NCBI GenBank assembly: GCA_030692055.1 | Contig: JAUYCY010000075.1 | Coordinates: 1 to 30,666 of the forward strand | Reading direction: 5' to 3' | DNA from: Candidatus Omnitrophota bacterium | GTDB lineage: Bacteria > Omnitrophota > Koll11 > Duberdicusellales > 4484-171 | Length of the DNA stretch: 30,666 nucleotides | Shown here: piece by piece, positions 17,762 to 24,907 of the stretch | Numbering within the stretch: position 1 is the first letter of the stretch | Layout: each line of letters opens with the position of its first letter | Program-made: the position numbers and the translations under genes | The notes under the pieces: generated by a model | What the model was told of the DNA's origin: nothing | Database searches by the model: none | Seen by the model: only the letters and a program-made list of their open reading frames with translations

Positions 17762-20278
17762 ATGAAAAATTCAAAATTAAAAGTCCTAACAATTCTTTTA
17801 TTTTTAGTATTTATGGCGATATGCGATATGCGATATGCGATATGCACCTCATCTGTCCAGGAATCATCCAAAGAAGAAGAGGCGTTGTTTGTGGCCAAGA
17901 AGGCCTTTGAGGACGGCTTTTATGAGGTAAGTATCGGCCTCTTGGAGCGTTTTCAAAAAAACTACCCCGCCTCAGATAAGCTGCCAGAAGTAAATTTACT
18001 CATCGGAGAGTGCTATTTTCACCAAAATAAGTTTTTGGATGCCTTGGCAAAATTCGAGGAGCTTTTAGAGCAACCCGCAGCAAAAAATATTAAAGACGAA
18101 ATTCTTTATTGGATTGGTGAGGTGCATTTTAGAGGCAATGCCTTTAGTAAGGCCTCCCAATACTACCAGATGGTGGTGGATGAGTTTCCCCGGTCTTCTT
18201 ACGTTGCCATTAGCTATTATTCCTTAGGTTGGTGTTTATTTCAAGAAGAGAAATATAGCCAGGCCTTAGATTATTTTAAAATTGTGGAAGAGAAATTTTC
18301 TAAAGAACCCCAGGCCCAAGATTCCTCCTTTAAAATAATTGAGTGCCTGTATAATTTAAAGGACTACGCCGGGATAAAAGATAAAATCGAGCTTTATCTT
18401 AAAGTATACCCCAGAGATACAATACACATCCCTTACTTATATTTTTACCTCGCAGAGGCAAATTACTACCTGAGTAACTTTGCGCAGGCTATTGATGGTT
18501 ATTCCAAGGTTCTGGCAAATTCAAACGATGATAAAATACGAGTCTTATCTAAATTAGGCATCGGCTGGAGCTATCTAAAGTTAAAAAAATACCCGGAAGC
18601 CGAAGGCGCATTCTTGGAATTAAAGCCCGATGGTTTAGAGAAAAGAACCCTGGATATTTTATTGCTGGGCAAAGCGATATTATGTTTTGAGAGTAATAGA
18701 TTTACTGAAGCAAAAGATATATATGCCGAATTATTAAACACTACCTCTGATCCGGCAGTTTTAATACAGGCTTATCTGGGTAAGGCAGATGCGCTTTATA
18801 ATCTTGCGCAATATCAAGAGGCAATAGGCGTCTATAAGGAGGCATTAGATAAAATTACTGCCTTAGCCGCCGCATCCGGGGAGGTTACGGATAAGTTACA
18901 TTACGGCCTGGCCTGGGCATACCTTAAAGAAAGCGAATTTAAACCGGCAATAGATGAATTTCAAAAACTCATCAAGCATACAGAGGATAAGATTATCAAG
19001 GTCTCCGCCCTTTGTCAGATAGGGGATGCCTATCAAGATTCAGGCGATTATAATAAAGCGCAGGAGACCTACGACAGTATCTTAAAAGACTATCCGGATA
19101 GTTTATACACTGATTATATCCAATATCAGTTAGGCCTTACCTTGCTCAAGGCCTCAAACTTTGATGGCGCAATTATGAGCTTTTTAAGCCTGAAAAAAAA
19201 TTTCCCTAATTCAAAACTTTTAGATGACGCAACTTATGCCTTGGGATTAGCTTATTTTCAAAAAGAAGATTATGCCTCCAGTAATGAGATTTTTGAGAAG
19301 TTTCAAGGAGAATTTAAAGATAGTCCTTTGCGGCCTCAAGGCGCATATCTTTTAGGGACCAGCCTCTATAATTTAGGTAAGTTTGCGCAAGGTATAGAGG
19401 TATTTAAGGATATTATCAGGATGCACAGCCAGGATAGCGAAATTGTGCAAAAGGCCGAATATGAGATAGCCGACTGTTTTTATCAGATGGGTAATGAAAA
19501 AGAGGCAATGGAGAGATTTAAAACTCTGCGTTCTAAATATCCGGATTCTAAATTGACTGCCGAGGTGATCTGGTGGTTAGGCCAATATTATTATCGGCTT
19601 AATGATTTTGTTTTGGCGCGCCGGTACTTTTCTTCGCTTATCCGGGACTTTCCCCAGAGCAATTTGGTGGCTTCTTGTTACTATGCCTTAGGTTCAACCT
19701 ACGCAGAAGAAGCGCAATATCAAGAGGCAATAGATAATTTTAAGAAGGTAGTAGAATTGGGCAATTCGGATTTGGCAGGCACTGCCAGTATTGCTATGGC
19801 AGATGTATATGCCAAGCAGGAAAAATTTGATTTAGCGCTCGAGATATATAACCAGGTGGCCGGAGAATATAGTAATTTGGCGCATTTAATTTATCCCAAG
19901 GCCGCCGATATCTACTGTAAAGTTAATAATTATGCGCAGGCCATAGCTTTATATCGCAAAAGTTTAGAGGTAGTGCCGCTAAGGCAAATGGCAGACATTC
20001 AGTTTAAAATAGCGGAAACAGAGAAGCTAGGAGGGCAGGCCCAGGAAGCAATTGAAGACTATTTAAAGGTTGCCTATCTTTATTCAGAAAATCAGGCCTT
20101 AGCAATAAAGTCGCTTTTAAGGGTAGCGGCAATCTACGAAGAGAAAGAAAATTTTCCAGAGGCGGTTAGCATTTATAAAAGAATTATCTCGATGAATGTA
20201 GAAGAAGCAAAATATGCCAAGGAGAGGATAGATTGGATAAAAACACAAGGAGGTAAGGAATGGACCTATACAGAATGA
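17762..20278 (+). CDS. Secreted multi-TPR protein
   Basis: 838 aa. The N-terminus is a signal peptide (KNSKLK basic region, hydrophobic LTILLFLVFMAI). The rest is a long solenoid of tetratricopeptide repeats with YYxLGxxYF/QEAIxxYxKxL-type units (for example AISYYSLGWCLFQEEKYSQA, ATYALGLAYFQKEDYASSNE), similar to the periplasmic YbgF/CpoB, BamD and AglT-type proteins. It probably scaffolds protein contacts in the periplasm. The 3' end overlaps the ExbB-like gene by 19 nt, which links it to the energised ExbB/ExbD/TonB-like complex downstream, much as CpoB accompanies Tol-Pal. The signal-peptide end is encoded by a heptamer repeat (17816-17845). Confidence 0.88.
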   Translation: MKNSKLKVLTILLFLVFMAICDMRYAICTSSVQESSKEEEALFVAKKAFEDGFYEVSIGLLERFQKNYPASDKLPEVNLLIGECYFHQNKFLDALAKFEELLEQPAAKNIKDEILYWIGEVHFRGNAFSKASQYYQMVVDEFPRSSYVAISYYSLGWCLFQEEKYSQALDYFKIVEEKFSKEPQAQDSSFKIIECLYNLKDYAGIKDKIELYLKVYPRDTIHIPYLYFYLAEANYYLSNFAQAIDGYSKVLANSNDDKIRVLSKLGIGWSYLKLKKYPEAEGAFLELKPDGLEKRTLDILLLGKAILCFESNRFTEAKDIYAELLNTTSDPAVLIQAYLGKADALYNLAQYQEAIGVYKEALDKITALAAASGEVTDKLHYGLAWAYLKESEFKPAIDEFQKLIKHTEDKIIKVSALCQIGDAYQDSGDYNKAQETYDSILKDYPDSLYTDYIQYQLGLTLLKASNFDGAIMSFLSLKKNFPNSKLLDDATYALGLAYFQKEDYASSNEIFEKFQGEFKDSPLRPQGAYLLGTSLYNLGKFAQGIEVFKDIIRMHSQDSEIVQKAEYEIADCFYQMGNEKEAMERFKTLRSKYPDSKLTAEVIWWLGQYYYRLNDFVLARRYFSSLIRDFPQSNLVASCYYALGSTYAEEAQYQEAIDNFKKVVELGNSDLAGTASIAMADVYAKQEKFDLALEIYNQVAGEYSNLAHLIYPKAADIYCKVNNYAQAIALYRKSLEVVPLRQMADIQFKIAETEKLGGQAQEAIEDYLKVAYLYSENQALAIKSLLRVAAIYEEKENFPEAVSIYKRIISMNVEEAKYAKERIDWIKTQGGKEWTYTE
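17816..17845 (+). repeat. Four-copy heptanucleotide tandem repeat in signal-peptide region
   Basis: Four perfect copies of GCGATAT (17816-17843) plus a partial GC. It encodes the segment AICDMRYAIC at the end of the TPR protein's signal peptide. A one-unit change would shift frame just after the start and silence the gene, so the tract could act as an on/off switch. It matches the unit length and copy number of the uvrA repeat but not its sequence. Confidence 0.9.
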
Positions 20279-20892
20279 GCGTATGGCAGGTATTTTTAGC
20301 AGGCGGGCCGGTAATGTGGCCGATACTTTTATGTTCTATTTTTGCTTTAGCCATAATCCTTGAGAAATTCTGGCATTTGCATAAGATAAAGATTGATACG
20401 CAGGAGTTTTTAAACAACATCTTAGACAAAATGAAGCGTCATCAGATAAAAGAGGCCTTGCAGATTTGCGAGAACACCAAGAGCCCAATTTCGCATATAT
20501 TAAAGGCAGGAATTTTAAAATATGACCGCACGCGCGCTCAGATTAAAGAAGCCATTGAAGACGCCTCTTTGTATGAGATACCGCGGTTAGAAAAAAACCT
20601 CACTACGCTGGCTACTATCGCGCATATCTCTCCGCTTTTAGGGCTCTTAGGGACAGTCACCGGTATGGTCAGGTGTTTCCAGACTATTCAGGCAAAGGCT
20701 ACCTCTTTTCATCCGGTTTCGCCGGGCGATTTAGCCGGTGGCATCTGGGAGGCGTTACTTACCACTGTAGCGGGTTTGATTGTGGCTATACCCACCTTCG
20801 TCGCTTATAATTATCTGGTTAGCCGGATAAATAATTTTATTCTGGAGATGGAAAAGGCATCCACAGAGTTAGTTAATTTTTTGACGGAATAA
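20260..20892 (+). CDS. exbB: ExbB/TolQ/MotA-type proton channel subunit
   Basis: 210 aa. Three membrane helices: residues about 12-32 (VMWPILLCSIFALAIILEKF), then, after a long cytoplasmic loop, LATIAHISPLLGLLGTVTGM (the conserved GLLGTVxGM motif) and ALLTTVAGLIVAIPTFVAYN. This is the pentameric stator that, with ExbD/TolR, turns the proton gradient into mechanical work on outer-membrane partners. The ATG at 20260 has AAGGAGG 6 nt upstream and lies inside the 3' end of the TPR gene. ExbB and TolQ cannot be told apart by sequence alone; the TonB-like gene downstream favours ExbB. No MotB is nearby. Confidence 0.92.
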   Translation: MDLYRMSVWQVFLAGGPVMWPILLCSIFALAIILEKFWHLHKIKIDTQEFLNNILDKMKRHQIKEALQICENTKSPISHILKAGILKYDRTRAQIKEAIEDASLYEIPRLEKNLTTLATIAHISPLLGLLGTVTGMVRCFQTIQAKATSFHPVSPGDLAGGIWEALLTTVAGLIVAIPTFVAYNYLVSRINNFILEMEKASTELVNFLTE

Positions 20893-20914
20893 GATTTATT
20901 GGGGAGGGCAGGAT

Positions 20915-21316
20915 ATGCGTTTTAAAAGACATATGGAATTGGAGCATGGGCTTAGGCAGATAGATATTGCGCCTTTAATTGATATGGTATTTCAATTATT
21001 GATTTTCTTTATGCTTACCTCCAGTTTTGTGATGCAGCCGGGCATAAAGGTTAATTTACCCAAGGCAGTAACCAGCGAGGCAGTGCGGCCGGAAAACATA
21101 GAAATAATTCTATCTAGCGAAAATGTGATTTATTTAGACGGCAAGGTTGTAACTACGCAGGAGTTAAGGAACTTGTTTAAACAAGTAGCTAAAAGGAAGC
21201 AGCCAATTTTAATCAAATCAGATAAACGCGCGTCTTTGGGCAGGGTGGTAGAAGTCTGGGATATGGCCAGGGACTTAGGCATAACCCAGATAAATATTGC
21301 CACTAATCAAGAATGA
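20915..21316 (+). CDS. exbD: ExbD/TolR-type stator partner
   Basis: 133 aa. A single N-terminal helix carries the essential membrane aspartate in IDIAPLIDMVFQLLIFFML, followed by a periplasmic domain with a NIEIILSSENVIYLDGKVV strand pair and QPILIKSDKRASLGRVVEV, the standard ExbD/TolR fold. It pairs with the ExbB-like protein just upstream (22 nt gap) and conducts protons through the channel. The ribosome site GGGGAGGG precedes ATG 20915. The stop overlaps the TonB-like gene start by 4 nt. Confidence 0.92.
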   Translation: MRFKRHMELEHGLRQIDIAPLIDMVFQLLIFFMLTSSFVMQPGIKVNLPKAVTSEAVRPENIEIILSSENVIYLDGKVVTTQELRNLFKQVAKRKQPILIKSDKRASLGRVVEVWDMARDLGITQINIATNQE

Positions 21317-21957
21317 TTTTTTCTACCTCTTTAAAGAAGAGCATCTTTATCTCGCTATTAGGGCATCTGACTTTATTTAGTATCTTTAGTTTTTCTTTTG
21401 GCTCTAAGATTCCTCAAGGCAACTATGCCGGCGTTTCTTTCTGGGGCGCGATTTTGCGGGGTTCAGATTTATTTAGCAGGCAGAATTTTAAGAGTCAGGA
21501 TATAAAAGAAATTTTTATGATAAAATCCAATGCCGCGTTATTAAATAATATAAAAGGAAACTACTTTAGTTCAATATCCGGTTACTATTTAAAACCCATG
21601 GCAATTTTGAGTTTCAACGAAGAGAAAGCAATTTATATGCCTAAAACAACTCCGGTTTCGTTTCCCCTGCTTAAACGACCTCAGGCAATTATGTTTTATC
21701 CTACTTTGCCTTATCATTTCTTGCTTTATTTTAAGGATAGGCAGGTAGCGCATATAGAACTTATGTTTAACATAATCTCTACTCCCAAAACGAATTCTAT
21801 AGCGGTCAAAAGAAAAATTTCCTCCGGTAATTTAGAAGCAGACCTGTTGGCAATGCGCTATATCAGCCACTATCTTTTTATTCAACAGTCAGGTTTTTCT
21901 ACGGATAATTGGCAGACAGTAAAGATCGAACTCTCTCCCAAAGATGATAAACATTGA
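21313..21957 (+). CDS. Divergent TonB-like protein
   Basis: 214 aa. There is one N-terminal membrane helix after SLKKS, containing S14-LLG-H18, which matches the SxxxH motif by which TonB contacts ExbB. The rest is periplasmic, lacks the proline-rich spacer of classical TonB, and ends in an alpha/beta segment (VAHIELMFNIIS, DLLAMRYISHYLF, WQTVKIEL) that could be a TonB/TolA-like C-terminal domain. Position directly after ExbB and ExbD supports this. The assignment rests on the motif and context, not on clear overall similarity. Start ATG 21313 (ATGA overlap). Its 3' end overlaps the zinc-ribbon gene by 14 nt. Confidence 0.6.
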   Translation: MIFSTSLKKSIFISLLGHLTLFSIFSFSFGSKIPQGNYAGVSFWGAILRGSDLFSRQNFKSQDIKEIFMIKSNAALLNNIKGNYFSSISGYYLKPMAILSFNEEKAIYMPKTTPVSFPLLKRPQAIMFYPTLPYHFLLYFKDRQVAHIELMFNIISTPKTNSIAVKRKISSGNLEADLLAMRYISHYLFIQQSGFSTDNWQTVKIELSPKDDKH

Positions 21958-22168
21958 TTTTTCTTTCGCCGTAACCATATATATTTTTCTTTTTGTAAAC
22001 GCGATATTGCTGGTTTGGCTATTGAGCAAAAGCAGACAAAAAGACAGAGATTTATCTTTGGATCCTAAATTCTTGTGGTATTGTTCTGTATGCACTTATA
22101 CCTATATTAATACTAAAGAAGATACAATTTCAGCCTGTCCCCGCTGCGGTAGTTATAATAAAAAGTAG
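21944..22168 (+). CDS. Small membrane-anchored zinc-ribbon protein
   Basis: 74 aa. One N-terminal hydrophobic helix (about 8-27, FAVTIYIFLFVNAILLVWLL) is followed by a basic linker and a C-terminal CSVC...CPRC pair (YCSVCTYTYINTKEDTISACPRC), a rubredoxin-like or zinc-ribbon knuckle. The domain would face the cytoplasm. It overlaps the TonB-like gene by 14 nt and ends the module, so it is likely translated with it. Its role is unknown; it may sense metal or redox state or help assemble the complex. Confidence 0.7.
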   Translation: MINIDFSFAVTIYIFLFVNAILLVWLLSKSRQKDRDLSLDPKFLWYCSVCTYTYINTKEDTISACPRCGSYNKK

Positions 22169-22196
22169 TTGACAAGAAGGCAAATTAATTTAGAAT
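22169..22196 (+). promoter_or_regulatory. Sigma-70-type promoter for the winged-helix/pseudopilin pair
   Basis: A perfect TTGACA (22169-22174), a 16-nt spacer and TAGAAT (22191-22196) give a strong housekeeping promoter. Transcription would start near 22203 and run through the structured leader described next. It starts immediately after the stop codon of the zinc-ribbon gene. Confidence 0.75.
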
Positions 22197-22206
22197 AGTA
22201 TTACAC

Positions 22207-22331
22207 CCGGCCTTGCACCCGAACTAATTGGATAGTTCGGTATGCCGCTTTCTGCGGCATCGGATAGGCCGGTAACGCAGAAAGCGGACACTCGCCCATC
22301 CAATTGGGCGAGGTGTGTGCACTTACTGTGC
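22207..22331 (+). promoter_or_regulatory. Highly structured leader with complementary hairpin loops
   Basis: Three perfect local hairpins are visible: an 8-bp stem CCGAACTA/TAGTTCGG with loop ATTGGA (22219-22240), a 7-bp stem ATGCCGC/GCGGCAT with loop TTTCT (22242-22260), and an 8-bp stem CTCGCCCA/TGGGCGAG with loop TCCAAT (22291-22312). The first and third loops are exact reverse complements. CCGCTTTCTGCG (22245-22256) also pairs with CGCAGAAAGCGG (22276-22287), an alternative to the middle hairpin, and CCGGCC (22207-22212) with GGCCGG (22267-22272). A fourth small stem ends just before the ribosome site GAGGAGG (22332-22338). It does not match a riboswitch class I recognise and has no U tract, so a terminator is unlikely. 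It could instead be a mobile palindromic repeat. Confidence 0.7.
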
Positions 22332-22344
22332 GAGGAGGTATGAG

Positions 22345-22551
22345 ATGATTACCGAGATAGGCATAGTAGCGGGGGATATCTGGCATTTTTTAGACCAACA
22401 CGGAGAAGTCAGTTTTAGCGAATTAGTTAAAGGCATAGATAAGCCGCACGAGCTTGTCTTGATGAGTTTAGGCTGGCTTGCCCGCGAGGGACATGTGATT
22501 GTCCAGCAGACAGAAGGCGACTATGGGGTAACTTTAAGAAAAAATGTTTAA
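22345..22551 (+). CDS. Small winged-helix (DUF2582-like) protein
   Basis: 68 aa from ATG 22345, chosen because GAGGAGG lies 6 nt upstream; a GTG at 22315 would start inside the leader hairpins. The sequence IGIVAGDIWHFLDQHGEVSF, ELVKGIDKPHELVLMSLGWLARE and HVIVQQTEGDYGVTL matches the winged helix-turn-helix family PF10771 (DUF2582), small proteins of unproven function often thought to bind DNA. It overlaps the pseudopilin gene by 8 nt. It may regulate the pilus genes; this is inference. Confidence 0.8.
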   Translation: MITEIGIVAGDIWHFLDQHGEVSFSELVKGIDKPHELVLMSLGWLAREGHVIVQQTEGDYGVTLRKNV

Positions 22552-22954
22552 ACGCATATTGAATAAAAGCGCGGTGGCCTTATTTGTGGTTTTAGGAACG
22601 CTTTTGATAGTGGTTATCTTAGCGAATGTTGTCTTGAGTTTTATTTTTAGCCAATCTCGGCTTACCCACCATCAAGTCAGCCGTATTCAAGCCTCTTATG
22701 CTGCCCAAGCCGGGATGAATTACGCCTTGGACAGATTAAGGACAGGAAACTGGACTATGCCTTCCCCTTCTTATACGCGTTACCTTTGTAGGGGATGTAC
22801 AGGTGCGGGAAATATTGATGAGCCTGACCTTCCTCTTTCAGTTCAAAATGTGACCATTACAGTTGCTAATAGTAGCGTCTCTGGCTGTAATCCTCCTGGA
22901 AATGCCTTGGTTTGTATTAACGCTACAGCTAATTATACCTCCCCTACCCCCTAA
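22544..22954 (+). CDS. PilX/GspK-like minor pseudopilin
   Basis: 136 aa. A basic start (FKRILNKS) leads to a hydrophobic helix AVALFVVLGTLLIVVILANVVLSF, then an amphipathic stretch RLTHHQVSRIQASYAAQAGMNYALDRLR that is typical of PilX/GspK N-termini (AxxAAxAGxxxAxxxL). A short cysteine-containing globular end follows (CRGC, C114, C123). The usual glycine before the prepilin cleavage site and the E5 are missing or replaced (NKS before AVALF). At 136 residues it is short for the family and ends in a TSPTP tail, so it may be a truncated or very small member. It probably primes or tips the pilus. Confidence 0.7.
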   Translation: MFKRILNKSAVALFVVLGTLLIVVILANVVLSFIFSQSRLTHHQVSRIQASYAAQAGMNYALDRLRTGNWTMPSPSYTRYLCRGCTGAGNIDEPDLPLSVQNVTITVANSSVSGCNPPGNALVCINATANYTSPTP

Positions 22955-22977
22955 ATCCTCTTTTATAAAAATATTAT

Positions 22978-23061
22978 AATCTAAGTAAGTCTATTATAAA
23001 ATTATATCTCTTAATTTACGACGGAGTTTATGCTTTAAAGTAAATCTAAGTAAGTTTAGAT
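22978..23061 (+). promoter_or_regulatory. Repeated AATCTAAGTAAGT operator-like pair
   Basis: AATCTAAGTAAGT occurs at 22978-22990 and again at 23043-23055, 65 nt apart. The second copy extends into a dyad ATCTAA-GTAAGT-TTAGAT (23044-23061) that ends 10 nt before the -35 box of the next promoter. The pair could bind a regulator such as one of the two small HTH proteins on either side. Confidence 0.5.
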
Positions 23062-23071
23062 AAAAAAATAC

Positions 23072-23100
23072 TTGACAAAATAAGTATTTTATGTTTTAAT
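23072..23100 (+). promoter_or_regulatory. Sigma-70-type promoter of the pilM operon
   Basis: TTGACA (23072-23077), a 17-nt spacer and TTTAAT (23095-23100). It lies about 40 nt before the HTH gene and directly follows the dyad repeat. It should drive the HTH-pilM-pilO-pilP-pilQ-pilB-pilC run. Confidence 0.75.
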
Positions 23101-23140
23101 TAAGTCCATTATGATTTATGGATTAGAGAGGTAAATTGAG

Positions 23141-23341
23141 ATGCCCAGACTTATAGACATTGATGAATTGGCTAATTATCTAAAATTACAGAAGCAGACG
23201 ATCTACAATTGGCTGCACCAAGGCAAGATTTCCGGCATTAAGGTAGGCGGGGTCTGGAGGTTTGAGCGTAGAGAAGTGGATAGTTGGTTAAAGAGCAAAA
23301 GGCGCGCGATTACAGAAGTAAAATCCGGAGAAAAACAATGA
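23141..23341 (+). CDS. Excisionase/MerR-type small HTH protein
   Basis: 66 aa. LIDIDELANYLKLQKQTIYNWLHQGKISGIKVGGVWRF is the HTH_17 (excisionase-family) fold: helix-turn-helix, then the VGGxWRF wing. Such proteins bind DNA; some are phage excisionases, but no integrase is nearby and the gene heads the pilus operon, so a regulator is more likely. GAGAGG stands upstream of ATG 23141. The stop overlaps the pilM ATG by 4 nt, which ties its synthesis to that operon. It may bind the repeats at 22978-23061. Confidence 0.82.
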   Translation: MPRLIDIDELANYLKLQKQTIYNWLHQGKISGIKVGGVWRFERREVDSWLKSKRRAITEVKSGEKQ

Positions 23342-24894
23342 GCGCATTGGGTATATATTTCGGGCCAGAGATGATCAGCATTGTCGAGACCAAGGGCAAA
23401 AAGATTATAAACAATATCCAGATTCCCCAGAAGGCCATTACTGCCAGCGAATTAGAAGAAAAAGTGCCTGAAGATATAAAGATGGTCGCCTTTTTTAAGG
23501 ACGAAATGAGGAGAAATAATATTATTGCCAATGAAGTAAACTTAGCCCTCTCAGGCAAAGATTTGATTATTCGCACTTTTGAGGTGCCGGTTATGCCCCG
23601 CGAAGATTTGCCCCGCGCCATAACTTTTGAAGCCAGGAAATACATGCCCTTCAAAGTGGAGGAATTAATCTTAGAACATCAGGTATGTTATGATAAGGCT
23701 GCGCGGAAAAATCTTGTTTTATTGATCGGGATAAAAAAAGAAACCCTGGATAAATATATCTCCATCTTCAGGCAATTAAATTTAAAAATAATTTCCTTAG
23801 AATATGCTGCCTTTGGTGTTTTAAGATTATTAAAATTGGCTGGATTAAGCGATAAAGGCATTGTAGGCGTGATAGATGCGGACATTGTGGAGTTAGATGA
23901 GTTTAACTTTATGGTTTTAGAAAACGGTTTTCCCTTGTTTAGCCGGGATATAATTTTAAGAGGCGGGCCCGAAGGGTTTCTAAAGGGCGAAGAGGATATG
24001 GCCTCAGGGATGATTTTAGAGAAATTGAAAACCGAGATGCGCGTATCCTTAGATTATTATCACCGTAAATTCCCCGCTAAGAATATCGATAAGATATTTC
24101 TTGTTTCCAGCAGGGATTATCAGTCAGATCTAGAGGCATTTACTAAAGATATAGGTTTAGATATTCGCTTTGTTGATGTTGAGAAGGCCATAGGTAAACC
24201 CATTGCCTTTTCCTTAAGTTTTCTTAAAGGCTATAGTTCTGCTTTGGCAAAGGAAATAAAGATAGCGCCGCGGATAGACTTGCTCTTAGCAAAAATAAAG
24301 CAAACAAAAGAAGCAGTTCCTTCTTCGGAATTAGAAGTCCCAATGTTTAAGGATATGATATTTAAGGGGCTACGTATGGAGCCCGCCATATTGATTACGG
24401 CTTTATTAGTATGCGCGGCGGCCTTTTCATTCGGTATTTATCAAAAATTGCCTTTGCATAAAGAGATAAGCAGTATCAAAGGTAGCCGGACGCAGGTTGC
24501 TGGCGTAAACTTAGAAGCGGCTTATGAGGAATTGGTGAACCTGGATTCCGAATATAAAAGAAAGTTAGATGCCCTGGATAAAGTTATCCAGAAACAATTA
24601 TATGTAACTGCGCCGCTTAGCGTTATAGCCAAGGTTATGCCCCCGGGAGTCTGGCTGACCAGTTTTTCTTTTAATAAAAAAGAAGGGGAGAAGGCGGAGC
24701 TTTCCCTGCAGGGTATGGCTTATTTGGCGGATAGCGATAAAGAGTTTGAGGCAATAAACAAGTTCCTTTCAGGCTTAAAAGAAAACGCCGAATTTAATAA
24801 ATATTTTAAAGAAATAAATATTACCTCGGTATATCGCGGGCAACTTAAACAACTAAGCGTGACTAATTTTTCTATCGCCTGCAAGGCCTATTAA
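23338..24894 (+). CDS. pilM: PilM-PilN fusion, type IV pilus inner-membrane platform
   Basis: 518 aa from ATG 23338 (ATGA overlap with the HTH gene, GGAG 7 nt upstream); an in-frame earlier GTG lies inside the HTH gene. Residues 1-300 are an actin-like PilM: ALGIYFGPEMISIVE, VNLALSGKDLIIR, FEARKYMPF, VIDADIVELDEFNF and a C-terminal helix SLSFLKGYSSAL. Residues 305-518 look like PilN: an IDLL start, a membrane helix at 349-367, then a coiled segment and a ferredoxin-like domain (PPGVWLTSFSF, LQGMAYL). Normal PilM is about 350 aa and cytoplasmic, and PilN is a separate gene, so this is a fusion resembling GspL of type II secretion. It links the assembly ATPase to the periplasmic alignment complex. 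Confidence 0.85.
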   Translation: MSALGIYFGPEMISIVETKGKKIINNIQIPQKAITASELEEKVPEDIKMVAFFKDEMRRNNIIANEVNLALSGKDLIIRTFEVPVMPREDLPRAITFEARKYMPFKVEELILEHQVCYDKAARKNLVLLIGIKKETLDKYISIFRQLNLKIISLEYAAFGVLRLLKLAGLSDKGIVGVIDADIVELDEFNFMVLENGFPLFSRDIILRGGPEGFLKGEEDMASGMILEKLKTEMRVSLDYYHRKFPAKNIDKIFLVSSRDYQSDLEAFTKDIGLDIRFVDVEKAIGKPIAFSLSFLKGYSSALAKEIKIAPRIDLLLAKIKQTKEAVPSSELEVPMFKDMIFKGLRMEPAILITALLVCAAAFSFGIYQKLPLHKEISSIKGSRTQVAGVNLEAAYEELVNLDSEYKRKLDALDKVIQKQLYVTAPLSVIAKVMPPGVWLTSFSFNKKEGEKAELSLQGMAYLADSDKEFEAINKFLSGLKENAEFNKYFKEINITSVYRGQLKQLSVTNFSIACKAY

Positions 24895-24907
24895 ACGAAA
24901 GAATAAG

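Noticed and set aside
22219..22312. Intrinsic terminator at the leader hairpins
   Set aside because: No run of T follows any of the stems, and a promoter lies just upstream with a gene just downstream.
22201..22386. 61-residue minus-strand open frame
   Set aside because: It lies wholly across the inverted repeats of the leader and the start of the winged-helix gene, has no ribosome site and looks like a by-product of the palindromes.
23284..23337. Earlier start for the PilM-PilN gene
   Set aside because: Lies inside the HTH gene in another frame, and ATG 23338 has GGAG at proper distance plus an ATGA overlap.
23141..23341. Phage excisionase / integrated element
   Set aside because: No integrase, attachment site or phage gene nearby; the gene is coupled to the pilus operon.
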